NCBI GenBank assembly: GCA_004151065.3 | Contig: NWUY0300109082.1 | Location: 1 to 34,279, forward strand | Origin: Larix sibirica | Lineage: Eukaryota; Streptophyta; Pinopsida; Pinales; Pinaceae | Direction: 5' to 3' | DNA length: 34,279 nucleotides | Part shown: piece after piece, positions 20,380 to 29,885 of the stretch | Numbering within the stretch: position 1 is the first letter of the stretch | Layout: each line of letters starts with the position of its first letter | Notes under the pieces: generated by a model | The model's database searches: none | What the model saw: the letters and a program-made list of their open reading frames with translations, nothing else | Told to the model about the DNA's origin: nothing | Translations under genes and position numbers: made by a program

Positions 20380-21500
20380 ATCGAATTTATCTTACATCAT
20401 TGTTTAATTCATGAGGAAGTCGAGAAGGTTCTGGATGATTCCCATCCTACAACATGTGGTGGTCATTATTTTGGTATGGAAACAACCCATAAAATCCTAT
20501 GTGTAGGCTACTTTTGACCTTCCATTTTCAAATATTCCATTACAATGGTCCAAATGTGCCACCCATGTCAACTAATTACCAATAAAATGCTCCCTCCCCT
20601 TACACCTCTACACCTCGTGGTTACTGTCAATCCCTTTGCAAAGTGGGAAATTGATTTTATGACGTGTAATAAATCCTTAATGAGACTAATTTATAGTGTC
20701 TTTGGACTACTTTACTAAGTGGACTAAGGCTATGCCCACCTTCAATAGCGACGATACTACATCAGTGCTTTTCGTGTTCAATCGCATAATCGCGTGAATC
20801 AATATATAGAGAACTTGTGACAAATTATAGGTCTCACTTCCAAAATATCTTCAAGACAAATTTAAGTGAAAGGTCAGGTTTCTAGCAAAAATATTCTTCT
20901 CCTTACTATCCTCAATCTAACGGCCAGGTTAAAGCTACCAACAAAGTCTTGAAAATTATGTGGGGGAGGACAGTAAATGAACACAAAACCAGCTTTCATT
21001 TGTTGCTCTTTTCCTCTCTATGGGCTTACAAAAATTATTTGAAACCTTCCACCGGGTTTACTCATTTCCAACTTGTTCATGGAATAGAGGCAACATTACC
21101 AACTGAATGAAAAATCTCTTCATTAAAACTCGTCATCAAATTCCTACCCAACACTTCAATTGAAGAGGAACACCTCATATACTTAGAACAAATCAATCAA
21201 AACCATTGATATTTTGTCATATCTAAAAAGGTTATTCGAAAATGTGTCAAAACACAGTATGATAAGAGTGTTCGCCCTGGTATATTTTTAGAAGGTGACT
21301 CGGTGTTAATTTATGACCAAGATCATGACAAGTTAGGGGTTGGGAAATTAGAACCTATGTGGCATGGGCCTTACATTGTGAGTCATGTGTTATCAAAGGA
21401 GGCATAAAAGTTAGTGTATTGCAAAGGATTAATTTGGTAGAGGCTTGGAATGGGCTCTACCTCAAGAAGTATTACATGTTAAGCAATCATGCTTTGCAAT
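20380..21500 (+). pseudogene. Ty3/gypsy integrase relic, catalytic residues substituted
   Basis: The zinc-binding start is legible as LIHEEVEKVLDDSHPTTCGG, GGHYFGMETTHKIL and MCHPCQL (HHCC). The core shows KWEIDFMTC (first catalytic Asp kept), then VTNYRSHF, where the second Asp has become Asn, and NGQVKATNKVLK, where the catalytic Glu has become Lys. The C-terminal part is well kept: GDSVLIYDQDHDKLGVGKLE, PMWHGPYIVSHVLSK and NGLYLKKYY, the last two in different frames. No chromodomain is seen, which fits a Tat/Athila-type element better than chromoviruses. Multiple stops break the frame. Confidence 0.83.
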
Positions 21501-21639
21501 CGGAATGTAACATGTTGTATTCTAAAGACCACATGTACTTTTAAACTTTTTTCTTTCTTTTTTGATCTCTTACCTTGGTTGGGTCAATACTTATCATGCT
21601 TTGGTATTACCTATACATATGGTATCCAATAACCCTTCT

Positions 21640-22043
21640 TACATCAAATTCACAGATGGCGTTAGCTGCCACACTAGGAACATTACTTCCACTGCATGGG
21701 TGATTTTTTTCCCACCGCCTAATTGGTGAATTCTAGTGGTGTTTTTTGGGCATGGAGACCAACAACATCAATAAGTATAGTGTTGTTATCTAGCTTCTCT
21801 TAGAGGGTATCATTCTTGACATTCAACACATCACCGTATACTTGGATTCTCAGTTAGTAATGTCTCACTTAAATAATGTTTAATAGGTTCGTGATCCTTG
21901 CTGGTATAGGAAGTTTCTACGGGTACATATTCTTGAACAACAACTTGAATTCATCATATACATTCACATTCCAAGGAGGTTTAATACATTGTTTGATTCA
22001 TTGGCTAATTATATCATTGATTGGCATTTGTTACATTAATCTT
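21640..22043 (+). pseudogene. Second RNase H downstream of integrase
   Basis: After the integrase end at about 21480, a further RNase H-like domain is legible: IKFTDGVSC (Asp), TNNINKYSVVI, where the conserved Glu before Y is Lys, ITVYLDSQLVMSHLN (Asp), VRDPCWYRKFLRVHILEQQL, FIIYIHIPRRFNTLFDSLAN (Asp) and IIDWHLLH. The pattern of acidic positions and the LDSQL and SLAN motifs fit the additional (archaeal-type) RNase H of plant Tat elements. It has three nonsense codons in the main frame and an indel near 21720. It cannot be the RT-associated RNase H, which is present at 19700-20316. Confidence 0.7.
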
Positions 22044-22319
22044 TAAATACTATAAAAGCATGGATGTAAATAAAAACCATGACACAAATGCACACACCAA
22101 TTTCTGACACTATATAAGTAACCCCACATGAACTATGTGTGTGTGTATCAAAAAATAAATAAATATATATCATCATGTCTATACAAAAGAATGACTACAC
22201 GGTGTTTTTAAACATTGTCGAGCTATCTAGCCTCGCATAGCTATATAATCCAAGTACAAAAATGTGAATACCCATCCTAGGAAGTAATAATCTAATTTAT
22301 TTGCATGAACCCCATCACA

Positions 22320-23560
22320 GCAGTCCACAACGGTCGCTACTTGTCTCAGTATTTCGATCATTCTGAATGAAACAACGACTACATGTTATTATACCAGCTT
22401 GGGCACCTCCTCAATATGTGTCATGGGGACTCCCATTGTGAGTCCCTCTAGGTTCCTATGCACATTGTTCAAAGTCTATATTCCGTCCTCCTCCTCTCAG
22501 TTGGGCTCTGAATCTCTTCTTCTCTTGCACGATGTCTTGGGAGCATCCCCAATGGTCACACTGGACCAACCTCTATGTCATTACAACTCAATATGGTTAG
22601 TACACATTTCATATATCATAAAAAATCCATAGAAAAACAAATATCTTCAAAAATAAAAAGCATTTTTTAGAATAAGGAAGAAGAGAAAACATTCTTACCT
22701 ATAGGGCCTCATTGGGCCCTAAAAGGATGTGCTTACTCTAGCTCCTACCAAAATTTTTCTCAAGCATACGAGTAATCCTCTATTATGATGATTTTCTCAA
22801 ACAACCACTCAAAAAACTATGGCCTGGAATTACTCATCGGTACCCCACCCCCCAAGTGAACCATCAAGTCAATATATTATTGCATCCTAGGCTCTCATGG
22901 CAGGGGAAAAGGAATGAAAACCCTGAGGCACATCAAAAGTACTCACTCTAAGAAGAACACACAAAGAGTGGAATCATAGAAAAATTGCTTCACCTTCTCT
23001 AGCTTGCGCCTAGTTAACTGGTTTCACATGTTAAACAAGAGAGCCAAGCGCCAATTGAACAATATCAGTTGGAGACACTCCATATCATAATACATATCCA
23101 CACATAAATCCAAGTGATGTATCGTCAATTCTAACACTCGTGTTACATTAAATAGGATGGTCCTCACTATCAAGTCCTGAAGCTTATAGAACAACACCTA
23201 GTTACTACTCTTATGTGTGCTTCATCTACCATGGGCTAACACATACTCTCTTACATTCATGGTATTCAACCCCCTTCCTCCTTCCTTATGGATGATTGGT
23301 GCTCCTCTCCATGAAATTATTGTCATAAAATAAATTCCTCCACATATATATGGATGATCTCCTACCCCAGATGGAACACCTGCTCATCTCAATCCTACCA
23401 CTCAGGCTAATCATTGCAATAAGTCCCTTGCTTGTGCATTCTAGTGCAACGGAAGAAATTTGGTATACCATAGTCCTAGAGAGAATACAAAGTAGGTTGA
23501 TGTTGCTAAACCTCAATATATGCAACTTCATGTTATCTTTCTTGCCACTTGATCATCATG
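22320..23560 (-). pseudogene. Antisense ORF of the Ty3/gypsy element, with likely intron
   Basis: On the strand opposite gag-pol, a long decayed coding frame runs from about 23500 to 22699: PYICGGIYFMTIISWRGAP, HKEGGRGLNTMNVREYVLAH, VLFYKLQDLIVRTILFNVTR, ELTIHHLDLCVDMYYDMECL, LFNWRLALLFNM, RRKLEKVKQFFYDSTLCVFF and VHLGGGVPMSNS. Stops are few and scattered. At 22699 a donor-like AG/GTAAGA follows GPIG, and coding resumes near 22570 with WGCSQDIVQEKKRFRAQL, RGGGRNIDFEQCA and a Cys-containing tail. The function is unknown. Placement between pol and the 3' end in reverse orientation matches the antisense ORFs described for some Tat elements such as maize Grande, as I recall. A separate 50-codon frame with Gln/Pro-rich sequence (QTPFGPQGSRFGTQQPQEEG) at about 23785-23628 may be its N-terminal exon. 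Confidence 0.58.
22573..22698 (-). other. Candidate spliceosomal intron in the antisense ORF
   Basis: Read on the minus strand, the 126-nt segment begins GTAAGAA right after AG, is strongly T-rich, carries a perfect TACTAAC branch-point motif (22602-22596) and ends ATAG, with the branch A about 24 nt before the acceptor. The sequence on both sides reads as protein and the sequence between does not. An alternative acceptor lies 2 nt further on. The exact exon frame is not restored by either acceptor, so a later indel must be assumed. Confidence 0.5.
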
Positions 23561-23789
23561 GAAGAGTGACATGCACACAAAATTTCAATTTAGGGTAAGA
23601 TCCATCCTCACAATCCTCACATTTTTTTAAAAGTTTTTAAACCCCAAACACAACTATTCCTACTAAATGATGCACCCAACCATTGTTTTAATAAACAAAA
23701 ATTGTTAGCAGTTCCTTCTTCTTGTGGTTGTTGAGTACCAAACCGGCTCCCCTGTGGACCAAATGGAGTTTGCTACTCCACGAAAAACT

Positions 23790-24601
23790 CATAAAAATGA
23801 AAAACTAAATGGATAGAAATAAAGAGAATGGTGATGTGGTATACTTGGAAGGATAGAATGGATAATATAATATTTGAATCTCCCACCATCAACAACTAAA
23901 TCTCAAGGTCTCCAAATCTCTCTCCAAAATCTCCTACAAGCAATGGCACAAATGAACCTACAAATTGATTTTTTTCCTATATTAAGACATTTTGGGACTT
24001 TTTTTGCTCTGGAGTACTATCTAATAGCCTTTTATTTTTTTGTCTTGTAGGAAATGACCTCATACGTCATTTTTATGGCCCTGAGATGACTATCATTTGC
24101 CTAAGCAATCATTTATTGGCCCTTTTATTGATCATATGCAGGATTACATGATTTTTTCACTTACTTGTTTTGAACATTATGATCAGGTACATTGGTAATT
24201 TTTTTGCATCTAACGATATTTTGTTATCTTGCACAGTCATATCCACGTCTCGCCCTTATTCCAAAATCCTATTACTTGATCTTGTCATCATACTTTAACT
24301 TATGCCATTATTACATGCATCATTGTGCATACTACCCAATTTTCGATCAATTGTCTAGTGCTTACATCTTTTTCCATTCCTTCGTGTCACTTGTCTTATT
24401 GGCCACCATTTCTCTTGTATTTTGATCCATTACCTTTGGAGGGGATATCGGTTCAAGTGTTCAACTTGGTACCTTTTGTGTATTTTTATTTTACACAAGC
24501 CAGCACTGTGCAATTGAAATTTAGTTGCATGCCCTTACAACACTAGTTCCCTCCAATGTACCATAGCATTATTTTATTCGTTTTCAAGCTTTGTATCACA
24601 T
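23790..24601. other. Non-coding 3' region of the Ty3/gypsy element
   Basis: AT-rich sequence without a recognised gene. Plus-strand frames at 24192-24425 and 24325-24546 are hydrophobic by composition (T-rich) and overlap each other in two frames, which suggests chance. Confidence 0.4.
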
Positions 24602-24628
24602 GAAAAAAAGAAAAGGTGGGGTGGGGAA
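24602..24628 (+). other. Candidate polypurine tract
   Basis: A 27-nt stretch of A and G interrupted by only two T, running from A-rich to G-rich. It lies downstream of pol and the antisense ORF, where the primer for plus-strand DNA synthesis and the start of the 3' LTR are expected. It is not followed directly by TG, and no LTR copy was found, so the call is tentative. Confidence 0.4.
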
Positions 24629-24630
24629 GC

Positions 24631-26574
24631 ATATTGACCTTTTTAATTGGTTATGTTGAAACATGGAAATACTCAATAAATGTCAAGGCTTGAACATAAC
24701 ACCTAATTTTGCTTCAAAACTCTTGCATTTGGTATTAGTATTGCTTAAGAAACCATACCATAATGATAATTCACTCCACCAATTGGTTATCCTTCCACTC
24801 ATCACATAATCTCCATTTTAATGCCTCCAGCATTGATGGTTTTCATTAGTTTATGTCTTAGTATCAGTTGTTTCCCAAGCCATTTTAGTGTCGTGTTCAT
24901 GCTCAAGGGAAGTTGAGTAAACATGTATCATCAATTCCTCATATTTTTTTACCATTTAGGTCATCCATACTGATATCAAGAAACAATTGGTTTTGTTATT
25001 TTTCAATTCCTTTTTCGTGTCAAATGACGAGAGATTCCTTAATGCTCTTCTTCTGACAAAATTCTTCCTACCAACTTCAAAACATCATCTAGGAAGCAAG
25101 TTTAGAAACCTATGATAGTACTTAGGGGCTTGTAGTCATTAGTGGCAAGTTCCCTTGAAATTAATAGTGGGTATGCATTGACACATGTTCACTGATTCAC
25201 TCAAGTGTTCAACTTCAAATCACTTTTTCACACTTGGGGATTGTACTTTATACCTTGGCGCCCATCTTCATCATTGATGTATTACCCTACATTTTTCAAC
25301 AATATACATTAATGACCAATAATTAAATGGTGTTTTTCTATGTTCGACTTTAGATCATCATATATTATGCAATGTTTCATTTCACATGTTTTAAGATAGG
25401 TTAATAATATAGAAAATACAAAATAATAAGAATAGGAATAAAAGGAAAAGAAAAATAAAGTTAAAAGGAAAGAAATAAGGTGACTTGTACATAAGTAGAA
25501 TTTTGAGATAGAGATTGACATCAAGGTTCTTTTTTGGCATTAAATGTAATTTTGATGATAACTGGTGAAAACATCAAGATAAAAATTGTCAAATTTTTAT
25601 GGTTTCTACCACATGGAAGTCCTCATCACCCAACTTATATGTGGGATTGTGATTCACATCTCGAAGCACGGTGAATTGTTGACATTGTGGGAGGCCAAGT
25701 AACAACCACATTGGTAGTTGAGAGTAGTTCCTAGATAGGCTTGGATATCTCAAACTATGTTAACATCGTGTACAGAAGCTACAAGGACAATTGATATGCT
25801 TATGGAAATTCTTGTGATGGAAGCATTGCAAGACTCCAACCATAACTCCCGTGCTTTGGTTGCTATGACAATGCTCAATAAAGGGGAGTTTCAATTGAGT
25901 CTTGACATGTAGATTTTATTTTTATAGAAACATAATTAAGTGATGCAATTGTTCCACGTAATTCCTTTGGATGATTACTATAAATCCAATACAAACTATA
26001 AGCATCATTACCATCACAAATGGCATTAATCATTCTTAAGAGTGCAATTTTTTGTGAAATCTCTTTAAACCCCTCTTGACACCATGATATTTTGTTCAAA
26101 TTATGTGATATATGACATTTAATGAGGCAAGCTTAGGTGATTTTATAGCCAATAGACACGTTTTCTATTGCCCCTTCCAAACCATAAATTTTGCAGAACA
26201 AATGATATCCATAATTGAGAGGTGACAAGTGTGAATTGAGATAAAATTTAAATATAGTTTAATATGATACATCTTAGAAACTTCATTATACATCAGATTC
26301 TAAGTTGAAGTTCATGGTACATTACTGTAGTATTGAGCATTTGTAACTTGTGATATTAATAAAATGGCATGTCCCTAAATTTAACTCCGCTAATTTAAAT
26401 AAGTATTTAGTAGCTTAAAATCTAAATGTCACGCAATTTCCTTGTTTCCCCGTCAACTATGATTTAAGGCAATTTTAGTTTTTATTACCTTAAATTTAAA
26501 TTTTATAAGTTGATTTCACATTGAAAATATCAATTTATAGCTTCAAAGGATTCTCGTATCCAAGTATTATTATG
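24631..26574. other. Region without recognised gene
   Basis: This should begin with the 3' LTR of the Ty3/gypsy element, but no matching 5' copy could be seen. A PBS-like TGGCGCC occurs at about 25256. Short frames at 25309-25524 and 25875-26099 on the minus strand lack any domain. A stretch at 25560-25870 has moderately open frames on both strands, but I cannot assign it. Confidence 0.4.
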
Positions 26575-26770
26575 TTGTGATGTGTTTTTTTATTGTGAAC
26601 CTTATGTCCATGGATGTAATATTTTTAGCCATTGCACTATTGATCCATGTTAGACGACTCTGGATGCGCCCCTAGCCATCCACCCTCCTTCATCTACATG
26701 TCACGATGATGTCATAAATCAACTCTACCTCAAAGTTCCCTTGTTCTTCCTTCACCACCCATGTAATATG
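26575..26770. repeat. Dispersed repeat, copy A
   Basis: About 180 bp similar, in the same orientation, to 29712-29885. Shared landmarks are a T-rich start, TTATGTCCATG, CCATGTTAGA/CTATGTTAGA, TGCCCCTAG/CGCCCCTAG, CCACCCTCC and ATCTACATGTCA. Copies diverge by substitutions and small indels. This is probably part of an old transposable element of unknown type. Confidence 0.65.
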
Positions 26771-27185
26771 CTTTGTCCCTTTGAAAGTGAGGATGGAAAT
26801 CCCCACCATTGTGAGTTCCTTGGGGTGATTATTCCTCCCTATAATAGCCTTCACTAATGGTAAGGTGTGTTTCCAATGGGAGTTTGATTAACATTCCCAG
26901 ATCTTTGTGAAGAATATTATCACCACTCTAGCAAAGAATATGTAAATGAAAAAGCTCAGTTTGATCATCATTTCCAAAATTGGACAAGGAGATGAAGGAA
27001 ATGATCCATCCCTATGAGGGTTCATCTTCCCCAAGTTGAATTTAAGCACCCCAAGGACAATGCCTGGATCTCCACCAACGGTACGCCCAGATGCTAGGTT
27101 TCCTATAAGACCCCTGGGTTTACTTTGCCATTGTGTAAAAGGAGTATTGTAGAGATTCTCACTAAGTACATCTCAATTCAATGAA
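26650..27185 (+). other. Possible very old coding segment, unassigned
   Basis: One frame is open for about 62 codons after a TAG (LDAPLAIHPPSSTCHDDVIN, then FFLHHPCNMLCPFESEDGN and CEFLGVIIPPYNS). The same frame continues with six stops through EEYYHHSSKEYVNEKAQFDH and HPKDNAWISTNGTPRC to about 27180. Stop density overall is only slightly below chance, so this is weak. Its start overlaps dispersed repeat copy A, so it may be part of that element. Confidence 0.25.
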
Positions 27186-27712
27186 AATATAATATCTACA
27201 CACACATGTAAATTCTTACAAATATATCATAATAAAAACTATTTTTATGAATATCTACAATATCTCATACTATAATGGCTAGAGTCCATTGTGTGGTACA
27301 AGTAGATGACCAACTAGGGTAAATACTATTTCTACATGTAGTACATTGCATTGCATTTTCATTTTAATTACATGTTTTAAATTATGTGTTTAATGTCTTA
27401 GGCATCTTTTGTTGCATGGAAAAAAAGTAAACCCAGTATACTAGCTCTCTAAGATTTAGAGGAGCTTTTGATTCAAGTCGTGTAGATTCTATTTCATATC
27501 CTCCTATAAATCCTCACTCTTTTTTGTTGTAAAAACCATCATCGGATCTCTCAAGGGTTAGATATTCCCTATATTATATTTTTCCGAACCTTGAATGCTA
27601 TTTTTTTACTAATAACAAATTGGATGTTGCAATTCATATTTAAGTAATGAGAAGCTTATTCTCTTAATGTTTTTTCTTTCATTATGTCGATAGAGTAGGA
27701 TACCAAGAAATT
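27186..27712. other. Region without recognised gene
   Basis: AT-rich; nothing beyond short chance frames was recognised, including 27609-27806 on the minus strand, which reads through the tandem repeat. Confidence 0.4.
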
Positions 27713-27846
27713 GTTGATAGGGTGGTTTCCCACATGCAAAGAAAAAAAATATACTTGGCTTACAAAAAAAATATGCATAGTTGACAGGGTGGTTGCCCGT
27801 ATGCAAAAGAAAAAAAATGTACTTGGCTTACAAAAAAATATGCATA
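27713..27846. repeat. Tandem duplication, 2 x 67 bp
   Basis: Units 27713-27779 and 27780-27846 are adjacent and nearly identical. Both contain AGGGTGGTT, ATGCAAA, an A-run, TACTTGGCTTACAAAAAAA and ATATGCATA. A few substitutions and compensating one-base changes in the A-runs distinguish them, so the duplication is fairly recent relative to the surrounding decay. Confidence 0.9.
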
Positions 27847-28236
27847 ACCTAAAGGGACATATTCAAGTTCCCTTCATAGAAAAGTAAAGTGCCTTTAACA
27901 AGAAATATTGCACTTCTCATATAATTTTGCAACTATGCCATAACAAGCTTTTGTAATTTACTATTTTGCATCTTCTTTCACAAAATGGTCTTTGACAAGC
28001 AATATTACACTTCTCATTTAATTCTACAATTCTATTAGAAAAGTTTCATAATTTTGAAGAGCAATAAATAATTGTTCTGTGAAACAATAAGACAATAGGA
28101 AATTGTTTCACTTTTTGTGCCACAATTTAAGTATTATTGTTTCTTCTAGTCAATGAGAAGACATGTTGGTCCCTCATATAGCAAGCATGTGGTTATGAAT
28201 ATATGTGCCATTGGAGTTATTTGGGCTATATAGTCC

Positions 28237-28482
28237 ATTCATTGTCAAAATTCATATAGTAATTAGTATAACATAAATTGGTCTACTTATTTTTAATCAA
28301 CCTTGAGAGAGGGAATCATTTCAAATGTTCATATGTGCAATGACAACCTATTTTAATCAATTCATGATCAAAGTTTAGACAATAATTGGTACAATATAAA
28401 TTGGTCTACTTATTTTCAATCAGCCTTGAGAAAAGGGATCATTTTAGATGTTCAAATGTGTAATGATAGCATATTCTAATAA
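28237..28482. repeat. Tandem duplication, 2 x 123 bp
   Basis: Two adjacent units with a 123-bp period. Shared anchors include ATAAATTGGTCTACTTATTT, CCTTGAGA and ATGTTCA, then TAATGA or CAATGA. The units differ at roughly one base in six, so this is an older duplication than the 67-bp one at 27.7 kb. The unit is non-coding. Confidence 0.88.
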
Positions 28483-29663
28483 AAACTAGTATTTCCTTCT
28501 TTTGTCTTTATTACATTAGTTTTAATCTCGTGTTATCTTTACATATTGATCTAAGCATGCATGAGTTTAATTGCTTGTTCCTTCATGTTAGTGACCAATA
28601 AGGATGATGCCCTATCTATTTGTTATATAAAACCAATTATAGTCTTTTTTCTCATCTATGTTCTACATAAGAAAAGATGTTAAATGGTAGTTTCAAAGAA
28701 ATGGTGGCTATGAAGTTTAATAATCCCTAATTATCATTTAGAAACAATTATTTTTAAAATACTCAATATATTTTGTTTAATGATTGTGCAATATAAAAAA
28801 ATTGTTAGAAACGTGATTTACTGGGAAATATAATGTTTTATAGAGAGGTGTATATCAATTTGTAACTTGGAACATGATATACAACTGATCAACAAAGGAA
28901 TTACCTTTAGAGAAGAGAAATGACAAACATAATATGTACATAAACAAACATTATCCAAAAACAATGGAAGACCATTGGAAGGATGTGCCAATGCCAATAG
29001 TTCCTTATTTCACTAGTAAGGTCCACAAAGTATTAAATTGTCTCATTGTTGTTTTCCGACTTAATGGTGTGTCTCAAAAAGGGGTGATGCCTATATACTG
29101 GGTGAATTGCCTATATCAAATATGGCACCTTATACAAATGAAGTCCTTGGTGTGTTTCTCAAAGTAACTCCCCCCCCCTAAAATAAAAGGATATGGATGA
29201 CAAAGTCACAAGTGGCCCTCAAGAATTGATTTAGGACTCACCAATTATTTTTATGTGCCTTCATTTGTTTCATCGTCTACTTGGATAGCATAATGATTAA
29301 CAACCACCTTTCCTTTCCTTGATTGAAAGGAAATGAGATTGTGTTCAAAAAGAAGTAAACAATAAGCTTAATAGGGAATTCATAATAATGATTCCTAAGC
29401 ATCCAACATAATCTACAAATATTTGCACCGAGTGTGTGCTAGAAATCAATAAACAAAGGTAGGAAGAGATAAGGATATAGGAAACCTAGAAAATAATCCC
29501 AAAATGCTTTCATGTGTAAAAATGTCCAAACAAGAGCAAACTCATATGATATCTTGTAGAAGGCACACTCTCTTTGATCATCTAATCATAAGAACAATCC
29601 AACTTCATTCTTATATCATTTTCTTAACAATTTGACTAATTAAATTGCTACTAATTACACCAT
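28483..29663. other. Region without recognised gene
   Basis: AT-rich sequence. The 77-codon frame at 28934-29167 has no recognisable domain. No RNA gene or mobile element was identified. Confidence 0.4.
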
Positions 29664-29885
29664 AGGGTGTTTTCTATTATGGAATCAATGTCCTTGGATG
29701 GGACATTTATTACATTGTAAGGTGTTTTTAATTTTGGACTTTATGTCCATGAATGTGACATTTTTTTCCACAACATTGTGGATCTATGTTAGATGACCTT
29801 GGATTTGCCCCTAGTTGTCCGACCACCCTCCATCTACATGTCATGTTGATGTTAGTATTTGCATCTTACTCAAAGTTTCACTTCA
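29664..29885. repeat. Dispersed repeat, copy B, with internal 55-bp duplication
   Basis: The part 29712-29885 matches copy A at 26575-26770. Its first segment is itself repeated just upstream with a 55-bp period: GGTGTTTT, ATGTCC and GACATTT occur at 29666-29710 and again at 29721-29765. The nested structure suggests a repeat family with variable copy number at one end. Confidence 0.6.

Larger units (their letters stand above)
15745..24630 (+). mobile_element. Ty3/gypsy LTR retrotransposon, Tat-like, internal region, decayed
   Basis: The order gag, protease, RT, RNase H, integrase, second RNase H, antisense ORF, purine tract identifies a Ty3/gypsy element. The second RNase H and the antisense ORF before the 3' end suggest the plant Tat lineage. 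Reading frames are broken by dozens of stops and frameshifts, much more than in the LINEs nearby, so this is probably older. I could not define LTRs at either end: no long direct repeat was apparent between 13.5-15.7 kb and 24.6-25.6 kb. The element boundaries given are those of recognisable content. Confidence 0.8.

Noticed and set aside
22399-22632. 77-codon plus-strand frame
   Set aside because: It is antisense to the downstream exon and intron of the better-supported minus-strand ORF.
24631-25260. 3' LTR of the Ty3/gypsy element, with a TGGCGCC primer-site-like word at its end
   Set aside because: No matching 5' copy was seen at 13.5-15.7 kb, no TG start follows the purine tract directly, and a primer site should not follow a 3' LTR.
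25560-26099. Moderately open frames on both strands
   Set aside because: Neither strand shows a recognisable motif and stop spacing is not beyond chance.
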